Source of the DNA: CmP2 sp052084925
GTDB lineage: Bacteria > Actinomycetota > Actinomycetes > Actinomycetales > Micrococcaceae
Length of the DNA: 64,000 bases
Direction: 5' to 3'
Assembly: GCA_052084925.1 (NCBI GenBank)
Contig: JBQDEV010000004.1
Span: 1-64,000 of the forward strand
Shown here in pieces: positions 1 to 8,722 of this stretch; position 1 is the stretch's first letter; every line of letters begins with the position of its first letter. Both the position numbers and the translations under genes were made by a program. The notes under the pieces are model-generated. The model searched no databases and was not told where the DNA came from. It saw nothing but the letters and a program-made list of their open reading frames with translations.

Positions 1-120
1 ATCCACCAGGCGAGGGCCAGCGCGATCACGCTGGCGAGCGACCAGGCGAGCGGCGGGGGGGAAAACGGCCGCCGCTTACCCCCCCCGGGCGGGCGCCCCG
101 GGGCGCCCCCTGGGAATCAC
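1..120 (-). other. Possible 5-prime or internal end of a membrane-protein gene, very GC-rich
   Basis: Read leftward, one frame across positions about 78 to 1 gives a hydrophobic run (PPPLAWSLASVIALALAWW) that looks like a transmembrane helix running off the window edge. The same frame has a TGA at about 117-119 and no convincing ATG/GTG with a ribosome binding site between, so neither a start nor a family can be assigned. The DNA just upstream is an extreme G/C tract. This could be the beginning of a leftward membrane protein or simply a non-coding end. Confidence 0.2.
91..108. repeat. 18-bp perfect GC palindrome
   Basis: Positions 91-108 read gggcgccccggggcgccc, which equals its own reverse complement. 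It sits beside an eight-C run and a seven-G run. It could form a strong hairpin or be a difficult-to-assemble tract. Confidence 0.5.
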
Positions 121-123
121 TCA

Positions 124-157
124 GCGTGTGGCCCCACCCAATGGTGGGGCCACACGC
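124..157. terminator. Perfect 15-bp stem-loop, probable terminator
   Basis: Positions 124-138 pair perfectly with 143-157 around the 4-nt loop CAAT. On the + strand the stem is followed by cttcttctt, and on the - strand it lies 30 bases downstream of the DUF7455 stop codon. It probably ends that transcript and may work in both directions. Confidence 0.6.
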
Positions 158-188
158 TTCTTCTTAGCGATACTGAAGCTTGCTGGTA

Positions 189-413
189 TCAGCGCACGAC
201 AGTCCGGTTGTCTTCGTGGAGGCGCTCGGTCTCGTCCTGCCACTGCGTCGTCTGGGGGCGCAGGCTCTCCTCCACAGCGCGTGCGTGGTGAGCACAGAAC
301 AACAGCTGGCCGCCGGATGTCAGGACAGCGCGGACGTATGCCTGCGCGCCGCACCGGTCGCAACGATCCGCGGCAGTCATGGTGGGCTTCTCTGCGGTGG
401 CTGCACTGGTCAC
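189..413 (-). CDS. DUF7455-type small zinc-ribbon-like protein
   Basis: This 74-residue protein has a CxxC pair (DRCDRCGAQAYVRA, near residue 19) and a later FCAHHA motif, so a small zinc site of two Cys plus Cys/His is likely. Such proteins are conserved in Actinobacteria between sigA and the topoisomerase IV B gene, which matches its place here, head-to-head with parE. The start is a GTG preceded at about 8 nt by a strong GGAGG; an internal ATG at codon 12 is possible. The biochemical function is unknown. The gene ends 30 bp before a strong stem-loop. Confidence 0.8.
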   Translation of the reverse strand: MTSAATAEKPTMTAADRCDRCGAQAYVRAVLTSGGQLLFCAHHARAVEESLRPQTTQWQDETERLHEDNRTVVR

Positions 414-442
414 TGTGACCTCCTTCGTCGAATTACTTTCAC

Positions 443-448
443 ACTATA
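443..448 (-). promoter_or_regulatory. -10 box for the DUF7455 gene
   Basis: The - strand reads TATAGT here, about 30 nt before the GTG start of the DUF7455 gene. It fits the actinobacterial TAnnnT rule. No clear -35 is visible. Confidence 0.35.
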
Positions 449-641
449 GAACCATCTCGGCGAGGAAAATGTTCGCAGTTCGACGGATATCGCGCCGTGT
501 TTCGCTCCGCGCGTAGGGTCGTCATCCTTGTGGCGAACTCAAGGGGCGACATCACGCCTTCTTCCACGGATTGCAGATATTGTAAAGAGATGTGCCCCTT
601 AGGGCCGCAGCGACGAACCAGGCGAAAGGTAGTGCACGCCA

Positions 642-2750
642 GTGGCACGACAGACTGAATACAATGCACGGCATCTCTCCGTGTTGGAGGGACTCGAAGC
701 GGTCCGCAAACGCCCGGGAATGTACATCGGGTCGACGGACTCGCGCGGCCTGATGCACTGCCTCTGGGAAATCATCGACAACTCGGTGGACGAAGCCCTG
801 GCCGGTTACGGTCAGTCGATCAGTATCACTCTCTACTCCGATGGATCGGTGGAGGTCGAGGACAACGGTCGCGGCATTCCGGTCGACATCGAGCCCCGTA
901 CCGGTCTCTCCGGCGTTGAAGTTGTCTTCACGAAACTGCACGCCGGCGGAAAGTTCGGTGGTGGTTCCTACGCTGCCTCCGGTGGTCTTCACGGCGTCGG
1001 TGCATCCGTGGTCAACGCCTTGTCCTCACGTCTGGACGTTCAGGTGTTCCGCGGGGGCAAAACACACCAAATGTCCTTCCGCCGCGGCGAGCCGGGCCGT
1101 TTCGCTGACACCGGAAGCACACCGAAACCGAGTTCGACCTTCACGCCCTTCGAAGATGCCTCGAGCCTGGACGTGGTCGGCAAGGCCAAGCGCGGCTATA
1201 CCGGCACCCGGGTCCGTTACTGGGCTGACGAGCAGATCTTCACTCCCGACGCCAAGTTCAACTACCAGGATCTCGAGAACCGGGCGCGGCAGACGGCATA
1301 TCTGGTTCCCGGACTCCGTATCGCCGTCCGCGACGAACGTCGGGTTCCCGGAACTCCCGGGGAGGACGGCCCGGTCGAGGAAGTCTTCCAATACGACGGC
1401 GGCATCTCAGAGTTCGTCGAACACCTTGCCGCCCTGAACCCGGTCACCGACATCTGGCGGCTGCAGGGCTCGGATACCTTCACCGAGCGGGTTCCCGTGC
1501 TGGGGGACAACGGGCATACCGAGATGAAAGATGTCGAGCGGGTCTGCGAGGTTGATGTCGCCATGCGATGGGACGTCGGTTACGACACCACCATGCGCAG
1601 CTTCGTCAATATCATCGCTACGCCGAAGGGGGGAACACATCACTCCGGGTTCGAGCAGGCGCTGCTCAAGGTTTTCCGCAAGGCCGTGGAATCCAACGCT
1701 CGGAAGCTGAAGGCCGGCAACGACAAGATCGACAAGGACGATGTCATGGCCGGACTGACGGCGGTCCTGACCGTGCGGCTCTCCGAGCCACAATTCGAAG
1801 GCCAAACGAAGGAGATTCTCGGCACTCCCGCGGCGAAGCAGATCGTCAACAAGGTCGTCGCGCAAGAACTGGGCGGCATCCTGAATTCTTCCAAGCGCCA
1901 GGACAAGCAGCAGACGAGCCAGCTGCTGGAGAAGGTCGTCGCGGAGATGAAGTCCCGCATCTCCGCTCGGACCCACAAGGAGAACCAGCGGCGGAAGAAC
2001 GCTCTGGAGACGTCCACCATGCCAGCGAAGTTGGCCGACTGCCGGACCAACGATGCTGAGAATTCTGAGCTGTTCATCGTGGAGGGCGATTCTGCATTGG
2101 GCACGGCCAAACTGGCGCGTTCTTCGGACTTCCAAGCGCTGCTGCCGATCCGCGGCAAGATCCTCAACGTGCAGAAGGCCTCTGTGGGGGACATGCTGAA
2201 CAACGCGGAATGCGCCGCCCTGATCCAAGTGGTTGGCGGGGGCGCAGGCCGAAGCTTCGACCTCGACGCAACACGTTACGGGAAGGTCATCCTGATGACC
2301 GATGCCGACGTCGACGGTGCACATATCCGCACGCTGCTTCTCACACTCTTCTTCCGTTACATGCGACCTATGGTCGAAGCCGGTCGGGTCTACGCCGCCG
2401 TGCCGCCGCTGCACCGTATCGAGGTCATCACCCCCGGTTCCGGGGACAACGAGATCCTGTACACGTACACGGAGGCTGAGCTGACCGCCGTGCTGCAGAA
2501 ACTGGACGCCGAGGGGCGCAAATACAAGGACGATATTCAGCGCTACAAGGGTCTCGGCGAGATGGACGCAGATCAGCTCTCAGAGACCACCATGGATCCC
2601 CGATACCGCACGCTACGCCGCGTCAACATCGCCGAAGCGGACCAGGCCGAGCAGATCTTCGAGCTGCTGATGGGATCCGACGTGGCACCCCGCAAACAGT
2701 TCATCATCTCCGGTGCCGAAGAATTGGGGCGCGAACAGATCGACGCCTGA
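642..2750 (+). CDS. parE: DNA topoisomerase IV (type IIA) subunit B
   Basis: This 702-residue ATPase subunit of a type IIA topoisomerase unlinks daughter chromosomes with ParC. In order it has the GHKL ATPase domain with LWEIIDNSVDEAL (residues 41-53), the GVGASVVNALS glycine loop, the transducer domain, and the C-terminal TOPRIM region with FIVEGDSA, PIRGKILNV and LMTDADVDGAHI. Its length is normal for the family. The GTG start gives the conserved N-terminus ending in NARHLSVLEGLEAVRKRPGM. It is called parE rather than gyrB because it is paired with a separate ParC-like gene at 15.5-18.2 kb and adjoins the DUF7455 gene, the usual sigA-proximal locus; the gyrB/gyrA pair of these bacteria normally sits at oriC. 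A GyrB assignment cannot be wholly excluded from sequence alone. Confidence 0.9.
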   Translation: MARQTEYNARHLSVLEGLEAVRKRPGMYIGSTDSRGLMHCLWEIIDNSVDEALAGYGQSISITLYSDGSVEVEDNGRGIPVDIEPRTGLSGVEVVFTKLHAGGKFGGGSYAASGGLHGVGASVVNALSSRLDVQVFRGGKTHQMSFRRGEPGRFADTGSTPKPSSTFTPFEDASSLDVVGKAKRGYTGTRVRYWADEQIFTPDAKFNYQDLENRARQTAYLVPGLRIAVRDERRVPGTPGEDGPVEEVFQYDGGISEFVEHLAALNPVTDIWRLQGSDTFTERVPVLGDNGHTEMKDVERVCEVDVAMRWDVGYDTTMRSFVNIIATPKGGTHHSGFEQALLKVFRKAVESNARKLKAGNDKIDKDDVMAGLTAVLTVRLSEPQFEGQTKEILGTPAAKQIVNKVVAQELGGILNSSKRQDKQQTSQLLEKVVAEMKSRISARTHKENQRRKNALETSTMPAKLADCRTNDAENSELFIVEGDSALGTAKLARSSDFQALLPIRGKILNVQKASVGDMLNNAECAALIQVVGGGAGRSFDLDATRYGKVILMTDADVDGAHIRTLLLTLFFRYMRPMVEAGRVYAAVPPLHRIEVITPGSGDNEILYTYTEAELTAVLQKLDAEGRKYKDDIQRYKGLGEMDADQLSETTMDPRYRTLRRVNIAEADQAEQIFELLMGSDVAPRKQFIISGAEELGREQIDA

Positions 2751-2765
2751 TCCTCGACGACCGAC

Positions 2766-3761
2766 TCAGGCGCCGGCGTAGTGCCGGGAAGTCAGCCGCA
2801 TCCCCTCGTCGACGGAGATGCGCGGCGACCATCCCAGCACGTGCCGGGTGCGGCGTTGATCGAACCAGTGCGCGGTCGAGAGCTGTTCGGCCAGGAAACG
2901 GGTCAGCGGCGGTTCGCCGTCCTCGGATTCGAAGGGCAGCGATTCCCAGACTCTCTCGATCACCGATCCGGCGACACGGGCGAGGCCGGCGGGCACACGC
3001 AACGCCGGTTCAGGGGAACCGCCAGCGCGCGCCAGGCCGCGAATGAGCTCCCCGATCGGTCGCGGCTCACCGTTGGTGACCACGAGGGCCTCACCATGGT
3101 GACGATCCACCGCACCACAGGCGGCCAGCACGGCGTCCACCGCGTTTGCAACGTAGAGAGTGTCGACCAGAGCGGCACCGGAGCCGATCAGGGGCATGCG
3201 GCCGGCGCGGGAGCGTTCGATGATTCGTTCGGTCAGTTGGGTGTCACCGGGTCCCCACATCAGGTGCGGGCGCAACACCAAGACGCGGAAATCCTCGGAA
3301 TCAGCCCCCAGGGCCAGCAGCTCGCCTTCGGCCTTGGTACGGGCATAGTGGCCACGTGCCCGGAGAGGATCCGCAGGGTCTGCGCCGTCGCCGATGATGG
3401 AGGAGCCACTGTGAGCCACCGACGGTGAGGAGATGTGGATGAAGCGCGACACACCTGCTTCCCGGGCCGCCGAGAGAAGCAACCGGGTGCCCTCCACATT
3501 GACGTGCTCGTACTCGTGGCCCGGTCCGGAGACCGAGACCTTCGCGGCGAGATGAACGACGGTGTCCACACCCGTCAGTGCGCGGACGACCGTGTCGTGG
3601 TCGGTGACCGAGCCCCGGACCTCGTGCGCGCCCTCGATGCCGGTTGGGCGCCGTTGCAGGGTGGTGACGGCCGCCCCCTGGGCGATCAGGGCCCGGGCGA
3701 CGCCGGAGCCGAGCACGCCGGAGGCGCCGGTGACCAGGACTCGGCGGTGGGAGGTGCTCAT
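2766..3761 (-). CDS. oleD: OleD-like NAD(P)H-dependent 2-alkyl-3-ketoacid reductase
   Basis: This is a 331-residue extended short-chain dehydrogenase/epimerase. It has the Rossmann motif TGASGVLGSG (residues 11-20), a catalytic YxxxK (Y139, K143) and the Ser pair after FIHISS. In olefin biosynthesis OleD reduces the 2-alkyl-3-ketoalkanoic acid made by OleA to the beta-hydroxy acid. The assignment rests on position: it is the last gene of a leftward oleA-oleBC-oleD operon and overlaps oleBC by an ATGA. By sequence alone it could be any 3-beta-HSD/epimerase family enzyme. It converges on parE with a 15-bp gap. Confidence 0.85.
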   Translation of the reverse strand: MSTSHRRVLVTGASGVLGSGVARALIAQGAAVTTLQRRPTGIEGAHEVRGSVTDHDTVVRALTGVDTVVHLAAKVSVSGPGHEYEHVNVEGTRLLLSAAREAGVSRFIHISSPSVAHSGSSIIGDGADPADPLRARGHYARTKAEGELLALGADSEDFRVLVLRPHLMWGPGDTQLTERIIERSRAGRMPLIGSGAALVDTLYVANAVDAVLAACGAVDRHHGEALVVTNGEPRPIGELIRGLARAGGSPEPALRVPAGLARVAGSVIERVWESLPFESEDGEPPLTRFLAEQLSTAHWFDQRRTRHVLGWSPRISVDEGMRLTSRHYAGA

Positions 3762-6553
3762 GGTGCCGTTACCTTTCCGCCGCTCAGCACGGTGTGGGCC
3801 CAGCGGGCGAGCCGGGTGCGGTCGATCTTCGAGTTGTGCCGGATGTCCACGGGCACCTGGGAGGTGACGAGCACCGCGGCGACCGGGAGATCGACCGACG
3901 CGCGGACCTGGTCGCTGAGCCAGGTCGGCGCCAGTCCGGGCTTCACGGAAGGGTCAGTGGGCTCGATCACGGCGACGATGGCCTGAGCGCTGCGCGGACC
4001 GACGCCGACGACGGCAGTGCGGGAGACGGCCCCGAGGGTGTCGATCCGGGCTTCCGGACCACCCGGAGCAACCGGGCCGTTCGCGGTGGTGATCACGTGC
4101 TGCAGGCGGCCCTCGATCCACAGCCGGCCAGCGGAATCGATCCTGCCAATGTCGGCGGTGCGGTGCCATTGACGCTCGCCGTCGAAATCACGCTTGGACA
4201 GGTGGTCGGTGTGCCAGAGGCGGTCATATCCGGCGGTCATGTGCGGTGCCGAGACGACGACTTCGCCGAGCAGATTCTCCACGGTGTTACCGCTGTGCGG
4301 ACGTTGGGCCGGGGTGCCATCGTCGTTCAACGGGGCGATCGCGATCTCGACCCCGGGCACGGGACGGCCCACGCAGGCCCCGTGCTGGGCCGCATCATTG
4401 TCGGAGTACACCGCACGGAGGGTGTCCCGGTCGATGTCGGCGAGCAACAGCGATTCGGTCATCCCGTACGGGGAGTGAAATTCGGCGTGAGGCATCAGCT
4501 CGAGGACGCGATCCATGAGTTCGGGAGCCACGGGGGCTCCGGCCGAGAGCATCAGGGAGATGGTGGTGAGCCGGCGGCGCTGATCGTCGGTGAGCCGGTC
4601 GGCGGTGGCCACGACATTGCGCAGGGCGGCCGGGGAAGCGAAGACCATGGTGGCCGAGCCTGCCGCGGCGGCATCGGCGACAGCAGCCGCGGTGAGGGTC
4701 GAGGGCTTGGTCACCGACATCTTGGGGGTGACCGAGGTTGCTCCGATGGCGGGCCCCAGCAGGGCGAAGGGCGCGAATCCGGCCAGCAGCGACGAACCGG
4801 GAGTGACCCCGAAGGCGTCGCGGAGGACCTGTGTGAGCGCCGAGAGCCGATCGTGGGTGTAGCGGACGCCTTTCGCCGGGCCGGTTGATCCCGAGGTGAA
4901 GAGGATCGCGGCGGTCTGCGTGGGCTCGGGGTCCGGATGATCCTGGGTCGGGTGGTAGACATGGCCATCGTAGGCGGTGGCCAGGCCGTACAGGCTCGTC
5001 TCAACGTGGAGCCCTGCTCGCAGGGGACGTGACAGCGTCTGCACGGAGAGGCGGCGTCCCGGCCAGCGCTGGGTCCGCGCCAGGGTGAGGCCCGGCAACT
5101 CGCCGATGATCCACTGGGGACGTGCCGTGCGCACGGCACGCGTCATTCCCTTGATGCCGAGGCCGGCGTCCGCGACAACCGCTATCGCGCCGACCCGCAG
5201 CACGGCGTAGAGGGCGGCGGTGAGATCGCGTCCGGGCTGCACCAGCAGTGACACGCGGTCCCCGGGGCGGACTCCGGTGCGTCGGAGTCCGACGGCGATG
5301 GCGTTGACCACGCTGGAGAGCTGCGCCCAGGAGACGCCGTCGGGGTTCTGGGACGCCGAGACCGTCATGTCGACGAGAGCTGTGTCCGGGCTGGCTGATT
5401 TTTCCTGCAGGAAGCACCAGAGGGGCCGGTAGCGCGGACGGTGCGACGGGGCAGCGACGGCGGCATCGAGGGGCCGACCGCGCTCGTCGATCACCGCGTT
5501 GGCCCAGGTGAAGATCGGAGTACCCAGATCCTGATCCTCAGCCAGCAGGTGTCCCGAGGTCTCATAGCGGTGCAGGTCGACCTGCGGGATCCGGGTCAGC
5601 AGGTCCTGCTGATACCGGTCCAGGAAGACCGGGTCGAGTGCGCCCCACAGCAGCAGGCTCGGCAGCGATGAGGTGCTCAGGCTGCGCGCGATACTGCGCA
5701 GCGGCTGGTAGGAAGCATGCCGGGGGTCTGCCGGGATATCGGCCACGAACCCGCCGATGCCGCCTCGGCGTTCGGCGCTGCGGTAGGGGGATCGATAGGC
5801 GTTCTTGACGGCGGAGTCGAGTCCGGGATGGCCCAGGCCGAGAGTAACCTCGAGGAACGCATCGGTGACGACGGTGGAACCGGCCAACAGCGGTCCGGCG
5901 AGCGCCGCCTGCAGGGGTGCGGGCAGCGGGTCTCCGGCGTCATGGTGCACAGCGGTATTGAGTGAGATTGACCCGGTGACGAGATGCTGGTTGGCGGCCG
6001 CCCAACCCAGGGAGATGACACCACCCCAGTCGTGGCCGAGCGTGAACAGGGGCACGGGCGCCTCGGCGCGTTGCGCATCAATATCGAGCCCCAGCGCGCG
6101 GACCACGGCGTCGAGGTCGGTGAGGCGTTCTGCCAGGGTGCGATAGCTGCCGAGCCGCTGCGGATCGGGGATGCCGTCGTGCTCGAGACGCTGGGAGAAA
6201 CCCATATCAAGCTGATCCGGTGCGACGACGCGCCAGATGCGCGGGCGACGCTGGCGTCGGCGCGGCTCCGATGCGGAGCCGCCCGCCGCCTTGCGCGCGG
6301 CGGCCAGACTGGCGGCGGCCACGTGCCGCCACAGGTAGGACCAGGTTGGGTTGCCGTGCACGGCAAGGAGGACGGCGTCGGGCTCGACACCGAGACGCTT
6401 CAGTTCGCTGCCGGTGTCGAGCACGTGGAAACCACGGGTGCCGTCATGGGTTTCGGCCTCGACGAGGCGTGACCACGCAGGATCCCACCCGGGCAGCTCG
6501 GTGTCCGGGGCAAGATCGTGGGGGAGACCGGCGGACTGGGCGGGAATGTGCAT
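3758..6553 (-). CDS. oleBC: OleBC fusion: beta-lactone decarboxylase plus beta-lactone synthetase
   Basis: This 931-residue protein is a natural fusion of two enzymes of head-to-head olefin synthesis. The N-terminal part (about 1-350) is an alpha/beta hydrolase of the haloalkane-dehalogenase type, with the oxyanion motif HGNPTW (66-71) and nucleophile motif GHDWGG (Asp175). This is OleB, which removes CO2 from the beta-lactone to give the alkene. The rest (about 390-931) is an ANL-superfamily AMP-forming enzyme with the P-loop LFTSGSTGPAKG (near 550) and YGMTES (near 698). This is OleC, which closes the beta-lactone. The basic Ala/Arg-rich stretch after HGNPTW (about residues 80-107) looks like a loop insertion. 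It starts at ATG 7 bp after oleA and overlaps oleD by 4 bp, so the three are co-translated. OleBC fusions are known from Micrococcus and related Actinobacteria. Confidence 0.92.
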   Translation of the reverse strand: MHIPAQSAGLPHDLAPDTELPGWDPAWSRLVEAETHDGTRGFHVLDTGSELKRLGVEPDAVLLAVHGNPTWSYLWRHVAAASLAAARKAAGGSASEPRRRQRRPRIWRVVAPDQLDMGFSQRLEHDGIPDPQRLGSYRTLAERLTDLDAVVRALGLDIDAQRAEAPVPLFTLGHDWGGVISLGWAAANQHLVTGSISLNTAVHHDAGDPLPAPLQAALAGPLLAGSTVVTDAFLEVTLGLGHPGLDSAVKNAYRSPYRSAERRGGIGGFVADIPADPRHASYQPLRSIARSLSTSSLPSLLLWGALDPVFLDRYQQDLLTRIPQVDLHRYETSGHLLAEDQDLGTPIFTWANAVIDERGRPLDAAVAAPSHRPRYRPLWCFLQEKSASPDTALVDMTVSASQNPDGVSWAQLSSVVNAIAVGLRRTGVRPGDRVSLLVQPGRDLTAALYAVLRVGAIAVVADAGLGIKGMTRAVRTARPQWIIGELPGLTLARTQRWPGRRLSVQTLSRPLRAGLHVETSLYGLATAYDGHVYHPTQDHPDPEPTQTAAILFTSGSTGPAKGVRYTHDRLSALTQVLRDAFGVTPGSSLLAGFAPFALLGPAIGATSVTPKMSVTKPSTLTAAAVADAAAAGSATMVFASPAALRNVVATADRLTDDQRRRLTTISLMLSAGAPVAPELMDRVLELMPHAEFHSPYGMTESLLLADIDRDTLRAVYSDNDAAQHGACVGRPVPGVEIAIAPLNDDGTPAQRPHSGNTVENLLGEVVVSAPHMTAGYDRLWHTDHLSKRDFDGERQWHRTADIGRIDSAGRLWIEGRLQHVITTANGPVAPGGPEARIDTLGAVSRTAVVGVGPRSAQAIVAVIEPTDPSVKPGLAPTWLSDQVRASVDLPVAAVLVTSQVPVDIRHNSKIDRTRLARWAHTVLSGGKVTAP

Positions 6554-6560
6554 CAGTTGA

Positions 6561-7583
6561 TCACCATTCGATTTCGAGCATGGCCACGTTCAGACCGGAG
6601 CCGACGCCCATGCACAGCACACGGTCTCCGGAGGTCAGGGATCCGGTCTCGCGGGCCAGCGTGATGGGCAGCGCAGCCGGTCCGATATTGCCGAGCACCG
6701 GGAAAGTGGTGGGGATCCGGTCGCGTGAGATTCCGGCGGCATCGATAATTGCGTCGGTGTGCATCTGGGAGACCTGATGGGTGATGTAGCGGTCCATCGA
6801 GGCCCAGTCCCAGTCCTGCGGGGCATCATTCCAAGCGTCCATGACCAGCTGGAGCCCATTGGTCAGCAGGCCGGCGGAGTCGGTGTACATGCCGTTGTGA
6901 TCACCGGCGCACAGATGGTGGTGCTCGGTGCCGGCCCGGGTCACGCCGCGCAGAATGCGGTGACCCTCCGGATGGGCGTCACTGCGCCCGATGACGGCGG
7001 CGGCGGCGCCGGATCCCAGGGTCAAGGACGCGAACTGCTGGAGGAAGTTCTCGCGGGTGACGGAATTGGCATGGAGGTTCTTGATGGTCGCCTCATGCAC
7101 GGCGTTGGCGTCTTCGCCGGCCACGACCAAGGCGTAGTCGATGTGTCCGGCGTCGATCATGGTCGAGGCCAGATCCATGCCGTTGACGAAACCGAGACAG
7201 GCGTTGGTGACGTCGAAGTTCGTGGCCGAGGGCGGCAGCCCCATCTGGTCGTGGATGCGCACGGACACCGCGGGTTCCAAGGAATCGCGGGTGACGGAGG
7301 TGTTGATCAGTAGCCCGACCTGGTCCGGGGTGATGCCCGCCTGCTTGAGCGCTTCGGTCCCCGCCTGGGCGGCGCCGTCGAGGTAGTCACCACGCTGCTT
7401 CCACATCCGCCTCGCCTTCACTCCGGCCACCCGCAGGAGCAGTCCGTGGGGCAGATGCAGGCGTTTGAGGACCGAATCGATGCGGTGATCAAGATCGTCT
7501 GACGTGACTTCGATCGGTGCGGTCACCTCCACAACCGAGAGCAGGGCGGCATGGTGGTGGATCGTGGTGGCGTTTCCTGACAC
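6561..7583 (-). CDS. oleA: OleA-like acyl-CoA condensing enzyme (thiolase superfamily)
   Basis: This protein of about 340 residues is related to 3-oxoacyl-ACP synthase III. It carries out head-to-head condensation of two fatty acyl-CoAs to a 2-alkyl-3-ketoacid, the committing step to long-chain olefins. The nucleophile lies in DVTNACLGFVNGMD (Cys129 with this start), and the upstream SLEPA (Glu103) matches the catalytic glutamate that separates OleA from FabH. Later histidine and asparagine residues (SQMHTDAII, LGNIGPAA) complete the site. The GTG at 7583 gives the N-terminus VSGNATT; an in-frame TTG at 7598 would add five residues, and neither has a strong ribosome binding site. It is the first gene of the ole operon. 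Confidence 0.9.
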   Translation of the reverse strand: MSGNATTIHHHAALLSVVEVTAPIEVTSDDLDHRIDSVLKRLHLPHGLLLRVAGVKARRMWKQRGDYLDGAAQAGTEALKQAGITPDQVGLLINTSVTRDSLEPAVSVRIHDQMGLPPSATNFDVTNACLGFVNGMDLASTMIDAGHIDYALVVAGEDANAVHEATIKNLHANSVTRENFLQQFASLTLGSGAAAAVIGRSDAHPEGHRILRGVTRAGTEHHHLCAGDHNGMYTDSAGLLTNGLQLVMDAWNDAPQDWDWASMDRYITHQVSQMHTDAIIDAAGISRDRIPTTFPVLGNIGPAALPITLARETGSLTSGDRVLCMGVGSGLNVAMLEIEW

Positions 7584-7677
7584 GTGGCGTCGACTCAATC
7601 AGTAGGGGTGCGATGGCCGTGCCAGGCTGTCTCGGAACCTCATCAGAACGCGAAAGCGAAGTCCGGCACGAGAATCA

Positions 7678-7683
7678 ATTGTA
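7678..7683 (-). promoter_or_regulatory. Candidate -10 box of the ole operon
   Basis: The - strand reads TACAAT here, in the 158-bp gap between the M56 gene stop and oleA. It lies about 95 nt before the oleA start. No good -35 hexamer is seen at the right distance. Confidence 0.3.
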
Positions 7684-7741
7684 TCGGCACCCGCCTGGGC
7701 GTTGGGTAGGAACGACCGGCGGACACGCTCAGCGCGAAACG

Positions 7742-8710
7742 TCAGCCGACGACAATTAGCAGGACCGGGCCGATCATGAGTGCGGCAGCGAGCACGATGA
7801 CCACTCCGGTGAACAGTCGTGGAGGAACTGATCGCGGCTGGAGCAGACGGGCCAGGCGGGTGGAGGAATGCTTCGGGTCGCCGCCGGCCTCGGCGTCAGC
7901 GGACGCCTCGGGCTGCGCGGAGGCGGGCGCACCGGCGCTGGCCACCACTGCGATCGCACTGACTAGGTCCTGCTGCCGGTGTCGGCGCAGCGCGGCATCG
8001 TCGGCGAGCATCTCGGTCAGTTCGGTCACTGCCTCGCGGGCGATGGCGGTGGTGGGCAACCAGGCGCAGGCGCGGTTCCAGGCTTCGAAGGCCAGGCGTA
8101 ACAGGTCGTGACGCTGTCGCAGATGCGCCTGCTCGTGGGCGATCACCGCGTCCAGTTGGGCGGGTTCCAGATGCTCGATGAGCCCGCGCGAGATCACGGT
8201 CAGGGAATTGGTGATCCCCGGGAGGCAGTAGGCCAAGGGATGGTCCAGGGGCAGAATGCGCATCTGGCCGGTGGGCGGACCGGTGGTGGCGTCGGTGGGT
8301 GCAGCCGCCGTGAGCAGCTGCACCGCGCGGCGGTGGCGGCTGCGCTCACGCAGGGTCTTGCGGGTGGCATCCAGCAGGGTGAGGACGAGGTGAACGCCCA
8401 GGGCCAGTCCCAGCGTCACGCCGACGATGCGATCCGGGGTGAACTCCTCCACGGCGACGATGGCACTGAGACCGCCATGGGTCCCGAGATCGATGAGCCT
8501 GCTCAGGGCGCTGATGAGGCCGTTGCCGAAGGGGGCGAGACCCCACATCAGCGGGGCGCCGATCATGGTGATTCCGCCGGCCAGGCCGACGGCCTGCCAG
8601 AGGATCATCGCCGTCGCGGGCGCTCGTCGCACCCACGACGCCCGAGACAGCGCCACCGGAACTGGCCAGGCCAGGGCCAGCGCCGCGACCAGGAGCAGAT
8701 AGGGCGTCAT
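7742..8710 (-). CDS. M56-family membrane metallopeptidase (BlaR1/MecR1-like, no sensor domain)
   Basis: This 322-residue protein has N-terminal membrane segments (about 1-20, 32-60, 95-115), a cytoplasmic zinc-peptidase domain with HEQAH (192-196) and downstream TEMLADD supplying the third ligand, and a last membrane helix (about 300-320). BlaR1/MecR1 homologues cleave their partner BlaI/MecI repressor after sensing a signal. This protein ends at the last membrane helix and lacks the extracellular penicillin-binding sensor domain of staphylococcal BlaR1, like the short M. tuberculosis homologue Rv1845c. What it senses is therefore unknown. It starts 12 bp after the blaI stop, so the two form an operon. 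The Ala/Glu-rich stretch around 263-285 is probably a disordered linker. Confidence 0.85.
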   Translation of the reverse strand: MTPYLLLVAALALAWPVPVALSRASWVRRAPATAMILWQAVGLAGGITMIGAPLMWGLAPFGNGLISALSRLIDLGTHGGLSAIVAVEEFTPDRIVGVTLGLALGVHLVLTLLDATRKTLRERSRHRRAVQLLTAAAPTDATTGPPTGQMRILPLDHPLAYCLPGITNSLTVISRGLIEHLEPAQLDAVIAHEQAHLRQRHDLLRLAFEAWNRACAWLPTTAIAREAVTELTEMLADDAALRRHRQQDLVSAIAVVASAGAPASAQPEASADAEAGGDPKHSSTRLARLLQPRSVPPRLFTGVVIVLAAALMIGPVLLIVVG

Positions 8711-8722
8711 GGTGACCGCGGA

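Noticed and set aside
1407..2414. Open frame of about 335 codons antisense to parE
   Set aside because: It is inside a conserved TOPRIM-containing gene and shows no family features.
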